From the NCBI GenBank assembly GCA_016293435.1, contig JAEDEG010000130.1, positions 1-6,990 of the forward strand: a stretch of 6,990 bases of DNA, read 5' to 3'. Below the pieces are notes generated by a model. That model ran no database searches, was not told the origin of the DNA, and worked only from the letters and a program-made list of their open reading frames with translations. The position numbers and the translations under genes are program-made. Every line of letters starts with the position of its first letter. Positions within the stretch are counted from its first letter, which is position 1. This document shows positions 1-6,916 of the stretch, piece by piece. This DNA is from Clostridia bacterium. GTDB lineage: Bacteria; Bacillota; Clostridia; UMGS1810.

Positions 1-5
1 AAAAA

Positions 6-1544
6 CTACTCGTCAATAGATTTGTCGGTTGCTTTGTTGTATATTGCTTCAACCTCGGCACTCGGTTTTTTGTCTGCAAGGGTTACAACAATTGCCGCAG
101 CAAGACACGCAATAAATCCGGGGATGATTTCGTAAATTCCTGTGGAAGCACTGTAGTATATAAGCCACACAATGTCAACTATTGCACCAACCACAATACC
201 TGCAATCGCACCCTTGTATGTAAATCTCTTCCAAAAGAGCGAAAGCAAAATTACAGGGCCGAAGGCTGCGCCAAACAGTGCCCATGCGTTGGATACAAGG
301 CTCATAATCATAGCTGCGCCTTCACCCTTGCTGCTTGCAATGAAAAATGCAACTACAGATACTACAATAACAACAAGTCTGCCAATCCAGAGAATTTCTT
401 TTTCGCTTGCATTCTTTCTCAATATCGGCTTGTAGATATCGCTTGTGAATGAAGAGGATGCCACAAGGAGCTGAGAGTCTGCCGTAGACATGGAAGCCGC
501 AATAATTGCCGCAAGAAGCACACCTGCCAAAAATGCGGGAAAGAGCTTTCTTGTCAGCACAACAAATATAAGCTCCTGACTGTCCATATCGCCAAGAAGA
601 AGCTCGGCAAAGGGAACGCCGTTATCCATGAGATACATTCTGCCGATATATGCAATTACAACAGCCGAAGCCAATGTAATAATTACCCATATAATTGCAA
701 CTGTAGCAGATTTTTTAACCATGCTGGGCTTTTCGATAGACATAAATCTTACGAGAATGTGGGGCATTCCAAAGTAGCCGAGACCCCAACCGAGACCGGA
801 GATGATATCCTGAGGTGTAGCATCGAGGAAGCTTGCCACAAAATTATATTCTTTGCCTGTTACAGAACCGGTTACGGTTTGGGAAAGCAAAGAGGGCTCA
901 ACGTGACCGTTGCTGTCGATAAACACAATCATAATCGGCACTGCCATAAGAGCAATAAGCATCAAAAGACCCTGGAAAAAGTCTGTCCAGCACACTGCCC
1001 TGTAGCCGCCGAAAAAGGTGTAAGTAAGGATGATAGCCGCAAAGATAATCATTGCAATCGTCTTATTAAGGCTTGGAAAAAGCTGTACAAATACCTGACT
1101 GCCCGCAGAAAATGCCGATGCTACATAAATAGTAAAGCTTATGAGAAATACCACAGCACAGATAATTTTGAGTGCGGAGCTCTTTGCCATAAATCTGTTG
1201 GTAAGATATTGGGGCATTGTGATAGAGTCGCCTGCTGCAGCAGAAAACTTTCGGAGCCTTTTTGCAACAATAATCCAGTTGAGTGCGGTACCTATAGCAA
1301 GGCCTATGCCAATCCATGCCTGGCCGAGGCCAAATGCAATAATACTTCCGGGCAGCCCCATCAGGAGCCATGCACTCATATCAGATGCCTGAGCACTCAT
1401 GGCAGTAACCCACGGACCCATTGATCTGCCGCCGAGGAAATATTCCTTTTCGCTGTCGGTGCTTTTGCCTTTTACAAAGAAAAATATGCCTATTGAAAGC
1501 ATTGCAACAAAGTAAAGTGCAAAAGCCAGAACTTCATAATTCAT
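6..1544 (-). CDS. putP: Sodium/proline symporter PutP
   Basis: Inner-membrane transporter of the solute:sodium symporter family that imports L-proline with Na+. The 512-residue product matches the family length (E. coli PutP is 502) and is hydrophobic throughout, consistent with 13 membrane helices. The N-terminal part aligns without gaps to E. coli PutP as I remember it: R40, A53, S54, D55, M56, S57, W59 and G63 fall at the same numbers, and A53 and M56 belong to the Na2 sodium site. Y140 is also in register. The WGLGYFGMPH segment (W253, Y257, P261) corresponds to the E. coli proline-site residues W244, Y248 and P252, which favours proline over other SSS substrates. MSTADSQLL (S353, T354) matches the helix-8 sodium residues S340 and T341. 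The start ATG lies 10 bases after a GGAGG on the minus strand. The gene is divergent from dpaA. A terminator would lie outside the window. Confidence 0.95.
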   Translation of the reverse strand: MNYEVLAFALYFVAMLSIGIFFFVKGKSTDSEKEYFLGGRSMGPWVTAMSAQASDMSAWLLMGLPGSIIAFGLGQAWIGIGLAIGTALNWIIVAKRLRKFSAAAGDSITMPQYLTNRFMAKSSALKIICAVVFLISFTIYVASAFSAGSQVFVQLFPSLNKTIAMIIFAAIILTYTFFGGYRAVCWTDFFQGLLMLIALMAVPIMIVFIDSNGHVEPSLLSQTVTGSVTGKEYNFVASFLDATPQDIISGLGWGLGYFGMPHILVRFMSIEKPSMVKKSATVAIIWVIITLASAVVIAYIGRMYLMDNGVPFAELLLGDMDSQELIFVVLTRKLFPAFLAGVLLAAIIAASMSTADSQLLVASSSFTSDIYKPILRKNASEKEILWIGRLVVIVVSVVAFFIASSKGEGAAMIMSLVSNAWALFGAAFGPVILLSLFWKRFTYKGAIAGIVVGAIVDIVWLIYYSASTGIYEIIPGFIACLAAAIVVTLADKKPSAEVEAIYNKATDKSIDE

Positions 1545-1554
1545 AAAAACTAAA

Positions 1555-1607
1555 CCTCCAATTTATAATATATACCTGATTTTACCACAAAATACGCATC
1601 AATGCAA
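1555..1607 (-). promoter_or_regulatory. Candidate putP promoter and ribosome binding site
   Basis: On the minus strand, TTGCAT (plus positions 1602-1607) and TAAAAT (1579-1584) are separated by 17 bases. This is a moderate sigma-A-like match, with a good -10 and a weak -35. It predicts transcription from about 1572 and a leader of roughly 28 bases. A strong ribosome site, TGGAGGT (plus 1554-1560), ends about 10 bases before the putP ATG. A second -10 candidate, TATAAA (plus 1562-1567), would place the transcript start on the ribosome site and is less likely. The ribosome site is certain; the promoter is inferred. Confidence 0.45.
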
Positions 1608-1658
1608 CAAAAAATTAATTTTATTTGACAAGCCGATTCAAATCATGTATGTAAAATT

Positions 1659-1686
1659 AACAAAAATTCGCCTTTTGCATATCTTA
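1659..1686 (+). promoter_or_regulatory. Sigma-K-like mother-cell promoter of dpaA
   Basis: CATATCTTA at 1678-1686 fits the sigma-K -10 pattern CATAnnnTA exactly. AACA at 1659-1662 provides the AC core of the sigma-K -35, with 16 bases between AC and CATA, the usual spacing. In B. subtilis the dipicolinate synthase operon is transcribed by sigma-K in the mother cell, so the position makes biological sense. Transcription would start near 1691-1693, giving a leader of only about 15 bases before the GTG start. The -10 resembles sigma-E sites too, so sigma-E use cannot be excluded from sequence. Confidence 0.6.
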
Positions 1687-1690
1687 TATA

Positions 1691-1697
1691 GAAGGGG
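1691..1697 (+). promoter_or_regulatory. Ribosome binding site that selects the GTG start of dpaA
   Basis: GAAGGGG directly abuts an ATG at 1698 with no spacer, which is unsuitable for initiation there. The in-frame GTG at 1707 is 9 bases downstream, a normal distance. The site therefore argues for GTG 1707 as the start codon. Confidence 0.7.
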
Positions 1698-1706
1698 ATG
1701 AGATAT

Positions 1707-2588
1707 GTGAGCAGTATTATAATAGTTGGCGGAGACAAAAGGAATCTATGCCTTGCAGAGCAATTGTACCAAAAGGGCTGTGACGTTTGCACGGCATTTA
1801 TAGATGATTCACCGTGTGCAATTTCAGACGGTGATGTAAAGGGCGCACTTCGCGCGGCAAAAATCGTTATATTGCCGCTTCCGTGCTCCAAAGACAAAAC
1901 AAATATTAACGCTCCTCTCGGCAGTGCGCAACTGAGCCTTGAGGATTTGAGCGCATCAATTTCGGCAGATGCTCTTGTTTTTGGCGGCAAAATAGATAAA
2001 GAAATGTTTGAAAAAAAAGGGATTTGTGCATATGACTATGCCGAACGTGAGGACTTTGCCGCCCTTAATGCGGTGCCAACTGCCGAGGGAGCTATAGAGG
2101 CGGTAATGAAAATTCTTCCCGTCACGATTTTTGGAAGCAGAGTGCTTGTTACCGGCTTTGGCAAGTGTGCAAAGGTGCTTTCGCTCACACTAAAGGCGAT
2201 GGGTGCCCGCGTTACGGTTTGTGCTCGCTCAAGCCGTGATTTGTCGATGGCAAAGGCCTTGGGGCTTGACGCCGCACCGCTAAAGCATATTCATATGGAG
2301 CTTGCAGGCTCTGACATAATTTTCAACACTGTGCCGCACAGAATATTTGGCTCGTATGAGCTGGATAAAATACCGCCTCACACCCCCCTTGCCGATATTG
2401 CTTCTCTTCCGGGAGGAGCAGACCCGGCTATGGCAGCAGACAAAAATATAAACTATGTTTTTTTGCCCGGTATCCCCGGAAAATATTCACCGTATACCGC
2501 GGCAGAAATTATACTCAAAACCATTGAAAACATTATTGCCGAAAGCGGAAAGGATGCAAAATTATGGATTTACGGCAAAAAAGAGTAG
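1707..2588 (+). CDS. dpaA: Dipicolinate synthase subunit A (DpaA / SpoVFA)
   Basis: Putative NAD(P)-dependent subunit of dipicolinate synthase, which with DpaB makes dipicolinic acid from the lysine-pathway intermediate in the mother cell late in sporulation. From the GTG start it has 293 residues, close to the B. subtilis protein. The N-terminal domain opens with a beta strand and GGDKRN (8-13), matching GGDARQ in B. subtilis. PTAEGA (124-129) precedes a Rossmann fold with GFGKCA at 150-155 and ARSS at 173-176. NTVPHRIF, DIASLPGGAD and PGIPGKYSPYTA (from 254) are family signatures in the expected order. The third glycine of GxGxxG is alanine here. I prefer GTG 1707 over ATG 1698 because of ribosome-site spacing and because the protein then begins right at the first strand. 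It overlaps dpaB by 25 bases. Confidence 0.93.
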   Translation: MSSIIIVGGDKRNLCLAEQLYQKGCDVCTAFIDDSPCAISDGDVKGALRAAKIVILPLPCSKDKTNINAPLGSAQLSLEDLSASISADALVFGGKIDKEMFEKKGICAYDYAEREDFAALNAVPTAEGAIEAVMKILPVTIFGSRVLVTGFGKCAKVLSLTLKAMGARVTVCARSSRDLSMAKALGLDAAPLKHIHMELAGSDIIFNTVPHRIFGSYELDKIPPHTPLADIASLPGGADPAMAADKNINYVFLPGIPGKYSPYTAAEIILKTIENIIAESGKDAKLWIYGKKE

Positions 2589-3142
2589 GCTTTGCTCTTA
2601 CCGGGTCATTTTGCACACTTTCAAAAATTATGGGTGAAATAGAAGCACTGAAAAATACCGGTGCCGATATATATCCCATAATGTCAGAGATGGTGTGGTC
2701 AACAGACACCCGGTTTGGAACTGCAAACGAATTCAGAGAAAAACTTGAAAATATTTGCGGCAGGGATATTATTCACGATATAAGAGGCGCAGAGCCCATA
2801 GGCCCCAAAAAGCTCCTCGATGCACTCATAGTAGCCCCCTGCACCGGAAATACCATATCCAAAATTGCAAGCGGTATAACCGATACCTGCGTTGCCATGG
2901 CGGCAAAGGCAAACCTGAGAAACAAATGTCCGCTAATTATCGGTGTATCAACCAACGATGGCCTGGGAGCCAATGCCAAAAATATCGGCTTGCTTTTAAA
3001 CACCGGCAATGTATATTTTGTGCCGTTTTGTCAGGATGACCCAAAAGCAAAACCCGATTCCCTTGTGGCAGACATGACCTTGGTTGTACAGACACTCGAA
3101 GCGGCGCTCGACGGCAGACAGCTTCAGCCGGTGTTAAAATAG
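2564..3142 (+). CDS. dpaB: Dipicolinate synthase subunit B (DpaB / SpoVFB), flavoprotein family
   Basis: Second subunit of dipicolinate synthase, a member of the flavoprotein fold that also includes the Dfp/CoaC and UbiX-type enzymes. It has 192 residues, about the length of the B. subtilis subunit (200). The nucleotide-binding N terminus reads VGFALTGSFCT (8-18). The conserved central block APCTGNTISK (91-100) is followed by IASGITDT and MAAKA, and then VSTNDGLG near residue 130, all typical of DpaB. Its ATG lies inside the end of dpaA, 9 bases after GGAAAGGA (2547-2554), so translation of the two subunits is probably coupled. A strong terminator follows 24 bases after the stop, so the pair forms a two-gene operon without the asd, dapG and dapA genes that follow it in B. 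subtilis. Confidence 0.94.
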   Translation: MDLRQKRVGFALTGSFCTLSKIMGEIEALKNTGADIYPIMSEMVWSTDTRFGTANEFREKLENICGRDIIHDIRGAEPIGPKKLLDALIVAPCTGNTISKIASGITDTCVAMAAKANLRNKCPLIIGVSTNDGLGANAKNIGLLLNTGNVYFVPFCQDDPKAKPDSLVADMTLVVQTLEAALDGRQLQPVLK

Positions 3143-3166
3143 GGCAGAGATTTTGATGATTTTTTT

Positions 3167-3216
3167 AAACCGTGATTTGCATGATTGGTATTCCGGCTGC
3201 AAATTACGGTTTTTTT
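3167..3216 (+). terminator. Strong rho-independent terminator after dpaB
   Basis: A 15-base-pair stem pairs 3167-3181 (AAACCGTGATTTGCA) with 3198-3212; every position pairs, with one G-T wobble. The 16-base loop can partly fold itself (TTGG against CCGG). A run of seven T follows at 3210-3216. The T run is on the plus-strand side only, with no matching A run to the left, so it ends dpaAB transcription and is not clearly bidirectional. Confidence 0.92.
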
Positions 3217-3298
3217 GTTTGCTTTGGCAGGTGATTTTTATTAATTGACAAATAATAATGTGAAGACAAGCTGCAAGGATAGTTGTAAAATAAAATCT

Positions 3299-3327
3299 TT
3301 GACAAATGCCTCCTTTTGTAGTATAAT
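3299..3327 (+). promoter_or_regulatory. Consensus sigma-A promoter of the gltX operon
   Basis: TTGACA (3299-3304), 17 bases, TATAAT (3322-3327): both hexamers and the spacer match the sigma-A consensus exactly. Transcription should start near 3334, leaving a leader of about 30 bases. That is too short for a T-box or other riboswitch, so expression of gltX and glnS looks constitutive at this level. Confidence 0.92.
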
Positions 3328-3349
3328 TTCGGTATATATGTTTTTTTGC

Positions 3350-3355
3350 GAAAGG
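3350..3355 (+). promoter_or_regulatory. Ribosome binding site that fixes the gltX start
   Basis: GAAAGG is 8 bases before ATG 3364. An in-frame TTG at 3346 would sit upstream of this site, with only T-rich sequence before it, so the TTG is not the start. Confidence 0.7.
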
Positions 3356-3363
3356 TTGATAAT

Positions 3364-5019
3364 ATGGATTATAATATGCTTGCCGAGCTTTTGTTTCCTC
3401 ACATAGACAAAACTCCGGCAGATTATGAAAAGTTATATCCCAAAAGAGAGCTTGCAGAGGGTGCAAGGGTTACCCGTTTTGCTCCCAGTCCCACCGGCTT
3501 TCTTCATATAGGCGGTCTTTTTGCCGCTCTCATTTCGGAGCGTATTGCTCACCAGTCGGGCGGCAGATTTATTCTGCGTATAGAAGATACCGACAAAAAG
3601 CGTGAGGTAGAGGGCGGTGTTGAAAAGATTTTGGATGGTCTTTTGAGCTTTGGTATCAAAATCGATGAGGGCTTTGTAGATTATGATGTCCAAGCCGGTG
3701 ACTACGGCCCCTACAAGCAGAGCGAAAGGGCGGCAATCTATCAGTGCTTTGCCAAGGAGCTTGTAAAAAAGGGTATGGCATATCCGTGCTTTTGCACAGA
3801 GGACGAGCTCTCTGCCATAAGAGAGCAGCAGGAGGCCGAAAAGCTCCTGCCCGGCTATTGGGGCAGGTTTGCAAGGTGCCGCGGCCTTTCGTTTGAACAG
3901 ATAAAGCAAAATATAGATGCCGGTCTTCCTTATGTTTTGCGTCTTCGTTCCTGCGGGTCGGAGGACAAAAAGGTTTCTTTCAAAGACGGTATAAGAGGCA
4001 AAATCGAAATGCCCGAAAATATTGTTGATGTTGTCATACTCAAATCTGACGGCATTCCCACCTATCATTTTGCTCATGTGGTTGATGATTATCTCATGGG
4101 TACTACCCATGTTATCAGAGGTGACGAGTGGATTTCTTCAATTCCTATTCATCTTCAGATGTTTTATATGCTTGGTATCAAGCCTCCAAAATATGCTCAC
4201 ATAGCGCCCATCATGAAAGAGGATGAGGGCGGCAAGCGCAAAATTTCAAAGCGCAAGGATCCCGAGGCGGCTGTTTCCTACTATGACGAGGAGGGCTATC
4301 CCGCCGACGGTGTTATAGAATATCTGCTCAATCTTGCAAACTATACCTTTGAGGATTTTCGCAAGGCGAACAAAACCGCCCACTGGTCAGAATTTAAGCT
4401 CGAAATGAACAAAATGAGCAATTCCGGCGGTCTGTTTGATCTGGTCAAGCTCAATGACGTGTGCAAAAACAAGATAGCCTCCTATAGTGCCGAAGCAGTG
4501 TATGAGCTTGCAGCTGCATGGGCGCAGAAATATGATACAGAGCTCTATGCTTTGCTCACACGCGACAAGGCGTTTTCGGTTGCTATGTTCAACTTTGACC
4601 GCAACCCCGACAAGCCGCGTAAGGATATAGGCAAGTGGAGCGAGGTGAGGGAGGCATTTGCTTTTATGTTTGACGAGCTCTTTGACGGCAAATACGAAGA
4701 GGTGCCAAATGTTTCAAAGGAAGATGCCAAAGCAATGCTTATTATGTATAAGGATATGTATGACGAAACAGCCGACAATCAAACCTGGTTTGCTTCTTTA
4801 AAAGACCTTGCCGAAAAGGTTGGATATGCGAGAGAGGTCAAGGAATACAAAAAAAATCCCGATGCATATCCCGGTCATGTGGGTGATGTGAGCAATGTGC
4901 TCAGAGCAGCTGTGACCGGCAGAACCAAGTCGCCCGACCTTTGCTCTATCATGAAGGCTCTCGGCAAAGAAAAGGTTTTGGAGAGGATTGACAGAGCAAT
5001 ATCGGCTCTTGCAATATAA
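3364..5019 (+). CDS. gltX: Glutamate--tRNA ligase (GluRS), long clostridial type
   Basis: Cytoplasmic class Ic aminoacyl-tRNA synthetase that charges tRNA-Glu with glutamate using ATP. From ATG 3364 it has 551 residues, longer than the roughly 470-490 of most bacterial GluRS. The excess is partly an N-terminal extension of about 37 residues before the catalytic motif. The HIGH-type signature is PSPTGFLHIGG (41-51) and the KMSKS-type loop is KISKR (293-297). LRIEDTD (71-77) and the segment YHFAHVVDDYLMGTTHVIRGDEW (234-256) are class Ic GluRS hallmarks. A zinc-type insertion has C142 and C144 and a later C172, but the usual final Cys-x-His pair is incomplete. The C-terminal half is the helical anticodon-binding region. 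glnS follows after 18 bases, so this GluRS is probably discriminating, with tRNA-Gln served by its own enzyme; that is inference. Confidence 0.95.
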   Translation: MDYNMLAELLFPHIDKTPADYEKLYPKRELAEGARVTRFAPSPTGFLHIGGLFAALISERIAHQSGGRFILRIEDTDKKREVEGGVEKILDGLLSFGIKIDEGFVDYDVQAGDYGPYKQSERAAIYQCFAKELVKKGMAYPCFCTEDELSAIREQQEAEKLLPGYWGRFARCRGLSFEQIKQNIDAGLPYVLRLRSCGSEDKKVSFKDGIRGKIEMPENIVDVVILKSDGIPTYHFAHVVDDYLMGTTHVIRGDEWISSIPIHLQMFYMLGIKPPKYAHIAPIMKEDEGGKRKISKRKDPEAAVSYYDEEGYPADGVIEYLLNLANYTFEDFRKANKTAHWSEFKLEMNKMSNSGGLFDLVKLNDVCKNKIASYSAEAVYELAAAWAQKYDTELYALLTRDKAFSVAMFNFDRNPDKPRKDIGKWSEVREAFAFMFDELFDGKYEEVPNVSKEDAKAMLIMYKDMYDETADNQTWFASLKDLAEKVGYAREVKEYKKNPDAYPGHVGDVSNVLRAAVTGRTKSPDLCSIMKALGKEKVLERIDRAISALAI

Positions 5020-5037
5020 CGAATGGAGTGAAAATAA

Positions 5038-6699
5038 ATGGAAGAACATGTTGTTTCCAATTTTATAAACGATGCAATTGCAAAGGATTTGTCCGAAGGA
5101 GTGTACACCAAGGTTCAAACGCGTTTTCCCCCCGAGCCCAACGGCTATCTCCATATTGGTCATGTCAAGGCGATAAACATCGACTTTTCTATGGCAAAAA
5201 AATACGGCGGCACCTGCAACCTTCGCTTTGATGATACCAACCCAACCAAGGAGGAGACTGAGTACTGCGATTCTATTATGGAGGATATCAAATGGTTAGG
5301 CTTTGAGTGGGATAATGTGTATTATGCATCCGACTATTTTCCTATTATATATGACTGTGCGCTAAAGCTTATAAAAAAGGGTCTTGCATACGTTGATGAC
5401 CTTAGCGCAGAAGAAATCAAGCAGTACCGCGGCACACTCACCGAGCCCGGCAAAGAGAGCCCCTGGCGATGCCGCAGTGTTGAAGAAAATCTCGACCTTT
5501 TCAGGCGTATGACTGACGGCGAATTTGCCGACGGCGAGAGGGTGCTCCGTGCCAAAATTGACATGGCATCGGGCAATATAAACATGAGAGATCCGATTAT
5601 ATACAGAGTTCTTCATGCTAAGCATCATCGCACGGGCAGTAAGTGGTGTGTATATCCCATGTATGACTTTGCACATCCCATTTCCGACACGGCCGAGGGA
5701 GTAACTCACAGCCTGTGTTCTCTCGAGTTTGAAGACCACAGACCTCTATATGACTGGGTTTTAAAGGCATGCGATTTTGAAACACCGTCGCGTCAGATTG
5801 AGTTTGCGCGTCTTAACCTTACCAACACCCTCACCAGCAAGAGAAAATGTCTCAAGCTGGTGCGCGACGGCATTGTTGACGGTTGGGACGATCCCCGAAT
5901 GTCCACAATCAGCGGCATGAGAAGACGCGGCTATCCCGCTGCGGCGCTTATAGATTTTGCCGAGAGAATCGGTGTTGCCAAGTCGTTTAGTGTGGTAGAT
6001 TTTCAGATGCTTGAGCATTGCGTAAGAGAAAACCTCAATATGAATGCTCCCAGAGCAATGGCAGTTCTAAAGCCTCTCAAGGTTACAATCGAAAACTATC
6101 CCGAGGGCAAATCGGAGCTTTTGAGCGTTGATATCAACCCCAATGACGAGAGTGCAGGTACCAAGGAAATAAGCTTTTCAAGAAATATTTATATAGAAAA
6201 AGACGACTTTATGGAGGTTCCCGTTAAGGGCTACAAGCGCCTTACTGCCGATAATGAGGTTCGTCTGAAGGGTGCATATTTTATCAAGGTGTCCAAAATT
6301 GTTAAAGACGAAAACGGAGAGGTTACAGAGCTTATCTGTACCTATGACCCTGCCTCCAAGGGCGGCAATTCTCCCGACGGCAGAAAGGTAAAGGGCACAA
6401 TTCAGTGGGTTGATGCCAACAACTGCGCATCTGCCACAGTAAATATGTATGACAAGCTGTTTCTCACCTCCAACCCGGGCGACCTTGATGAATATCTCGA
6501 CAATCTCAACCCCGAGTCGCTGGTTGTGCTAAAGGACTGTAAGTTAGATGCCGACCTTGCAAATGCTAAAGCGGGCGAATGCTTCCAGTTTATGAGAAAC
6601 GGGTATTTTGCGGTTGATAAATATTCAAAGGACGGCAATCTCATATTCAACCTAACCGCAACACTCAAGGATTCGTTCAAAATGCCCGAAGCAAAATAG
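5038..6699 (+). CDS. glnS: Glutamine--tRNA ligase (GlnRS)
   Basis: Cytoplasmic class Ic synthetase that attaches glutamine directly to tRNA-Gln. The 553 residues match E. coli GlnRS (554). [12 protein letters not shown] (31-42) carries the HIGH motif, and the PEPNG form separates GlnRS from the PSPTG of Glu[14 protein letters not shown] (62-73), [12 protein letters not shown] (206-217) and [18 protein letters not shown] (223-240) are GlnRS signatures. The KMSKS-type loop is LTSKR (265-269), where E. coli has VMSKR. Residues from about 340 onward form the two beta-barrel anticodon-binding domains, ending normally. The ATG follows GGAG (5025-5028) by 9 bases. It lies 18 bases after gltX and 10 bases before the next start, so the three genes are probably co-transcribed. 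GlnRS is uncommon in Firmicutes, most of which use Glu-tRNA(Gln) amidation. Confidence 0.96.
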   Translation: MEEHVVSNFINDAIAKDLSEGVYTKVQTRFPPEPNGYLHIGHVKAINIDFSMAKKYGGTCNLRFDDTNPTKEETEYCDSIMEDIKWLGFEWDNVYYASDYFPIIYDCALKLIKKGLAYVDDLSAEEIKQYRGTLTEPGKESPWRCRSVEENLDLFRRMTDGEFADGERVLRAKIDMASGNINMRDPIIYRVLHAKHHRTGSKWCVYPMYDFAHPISDTAEGVTHSLCSLEFEDHRPLYDWVLKACDFETPSRQIEFARLNLTNTLTSKRKCLKLVRDGIVDGWDDPRMSTISGMRRRGYPAAALIDFAERIGVAKSFSVVDFQMLEHCVRENLNMNAPRAMAVLKPLKVTIENYPEGKSELLSVDINPNDESAGTKEISFSRNIYIEKDDFMEVPVKGYKRLTADNEVRLKGAYFIKVSKIVKDENGEVTELICTYDPASKGGNSPDGRKVKGTIQWVDANNCASATVNMYDKLFLTSNPGDLDEYLDNLNPESLVVLKDCKLDADLANAKAGECFQFMRNGYFAVDKYSKDGNLIFNLTATLKDSFKMPEAK

Positions 6700-6703
6700 G
6701 GTG
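6698..6703 (+). promoter_or_regulatory. Ribosome binding site of the small four-cysteine gene
   Basis: AGGGTG overlaps the glnS stop codon and stands 6 bases before ATG 6710. It supports that ATG over the in-frame GTG at 6701, which lies within the site and has no ribosome site of its own. Confidence 0.55.
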
Positions 6704-6709
6704 CGTTGT

Positions 6710-6916
6710 ATGGATAATAACAAAAGCAAAAAAGAAAAGCCGGCTCAGAGTCAGTGTGATATGTGTGCATATTATGACTTCGATGAAGATTGGGACGATT
6801 ATGTGTGTATCATGAATATGGATGAAGACGATATGGTAAGATTTTACCAAAGCAAAAGCTCCTGTCCTTATTTTAAGTTTTATGATGAATACAAAATTGT
6901 AAGACGGCAAAATTAA
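6710..6916 (+). CDS. Small acidic four-cysteine protein, uncharacterised
   Basis: A 68-residue protein of unknown function. A lysine-rich N terminus (residues 1-10) leads to CDMC (C16, C19), a very acidic aromatic stretch around DFDEDWDD (23-30), C33, a second acidic patch DEDD (38-41), then CPYF (C52) and a basic tail ending in VRRQN. The spacing C-x2-C-x13-C-x18-C suggests a metal-binding or redox knuckle, although the acidic patches argue against simple nucleic-acid binding. It resembles small proteins common in clostridia that share a DEYKIVR-type ending; I believe these are grouped as a domain of unknown function (possibly DUF6472), but I cannot confirm the number. It starts 10 bases after glnS and is probably translated with it. 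It is soluble, with no signal peptide or membrane segment. Confidence 0.82.
   Translation: MDNNKSKKEKPAQSQCDMCAYYDFDEDWDDYVCIMNMDEDDMVRFYQSKSSCPYFKFYDEYKIVRRQN

Noticed and set aside
759..1424. Open frame of 221 codons on the plus strand inside putP
   Set aside because: It is fully antisense to a well-conserved transporter gene, its translation is rich in Cys, His and Lys with no domain character, and it has no ribosome site.
1625..1653. TTGACA with TATGTA 17 bases downstream, a possible sigma-A promoter for dpaA
   Set aside because: The -35 is perfect but the -10 matches only three of six positions, and the sigma-K-like site nearer the gene fits the expected regulation better.
3245..3250. 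A second TTGACA upstream of gltX
   Set aside because: No acceptable -10 lies 16-18 bases downstream; the exact consensus promoter at 3299-3327 explains transcription.
3346..3363. TTG start for gltX adding six residues
   Set aside because: The ribosome site GAAAGG lies downstream of the TTG and is correctly spaced for ATG 3364.
3433..4110. Open frame of 225 codons on the minus strand inside gltX
   Set aside because: It is antisense to the catalytic domain of GluRS, and its translation has no recognisable family features.
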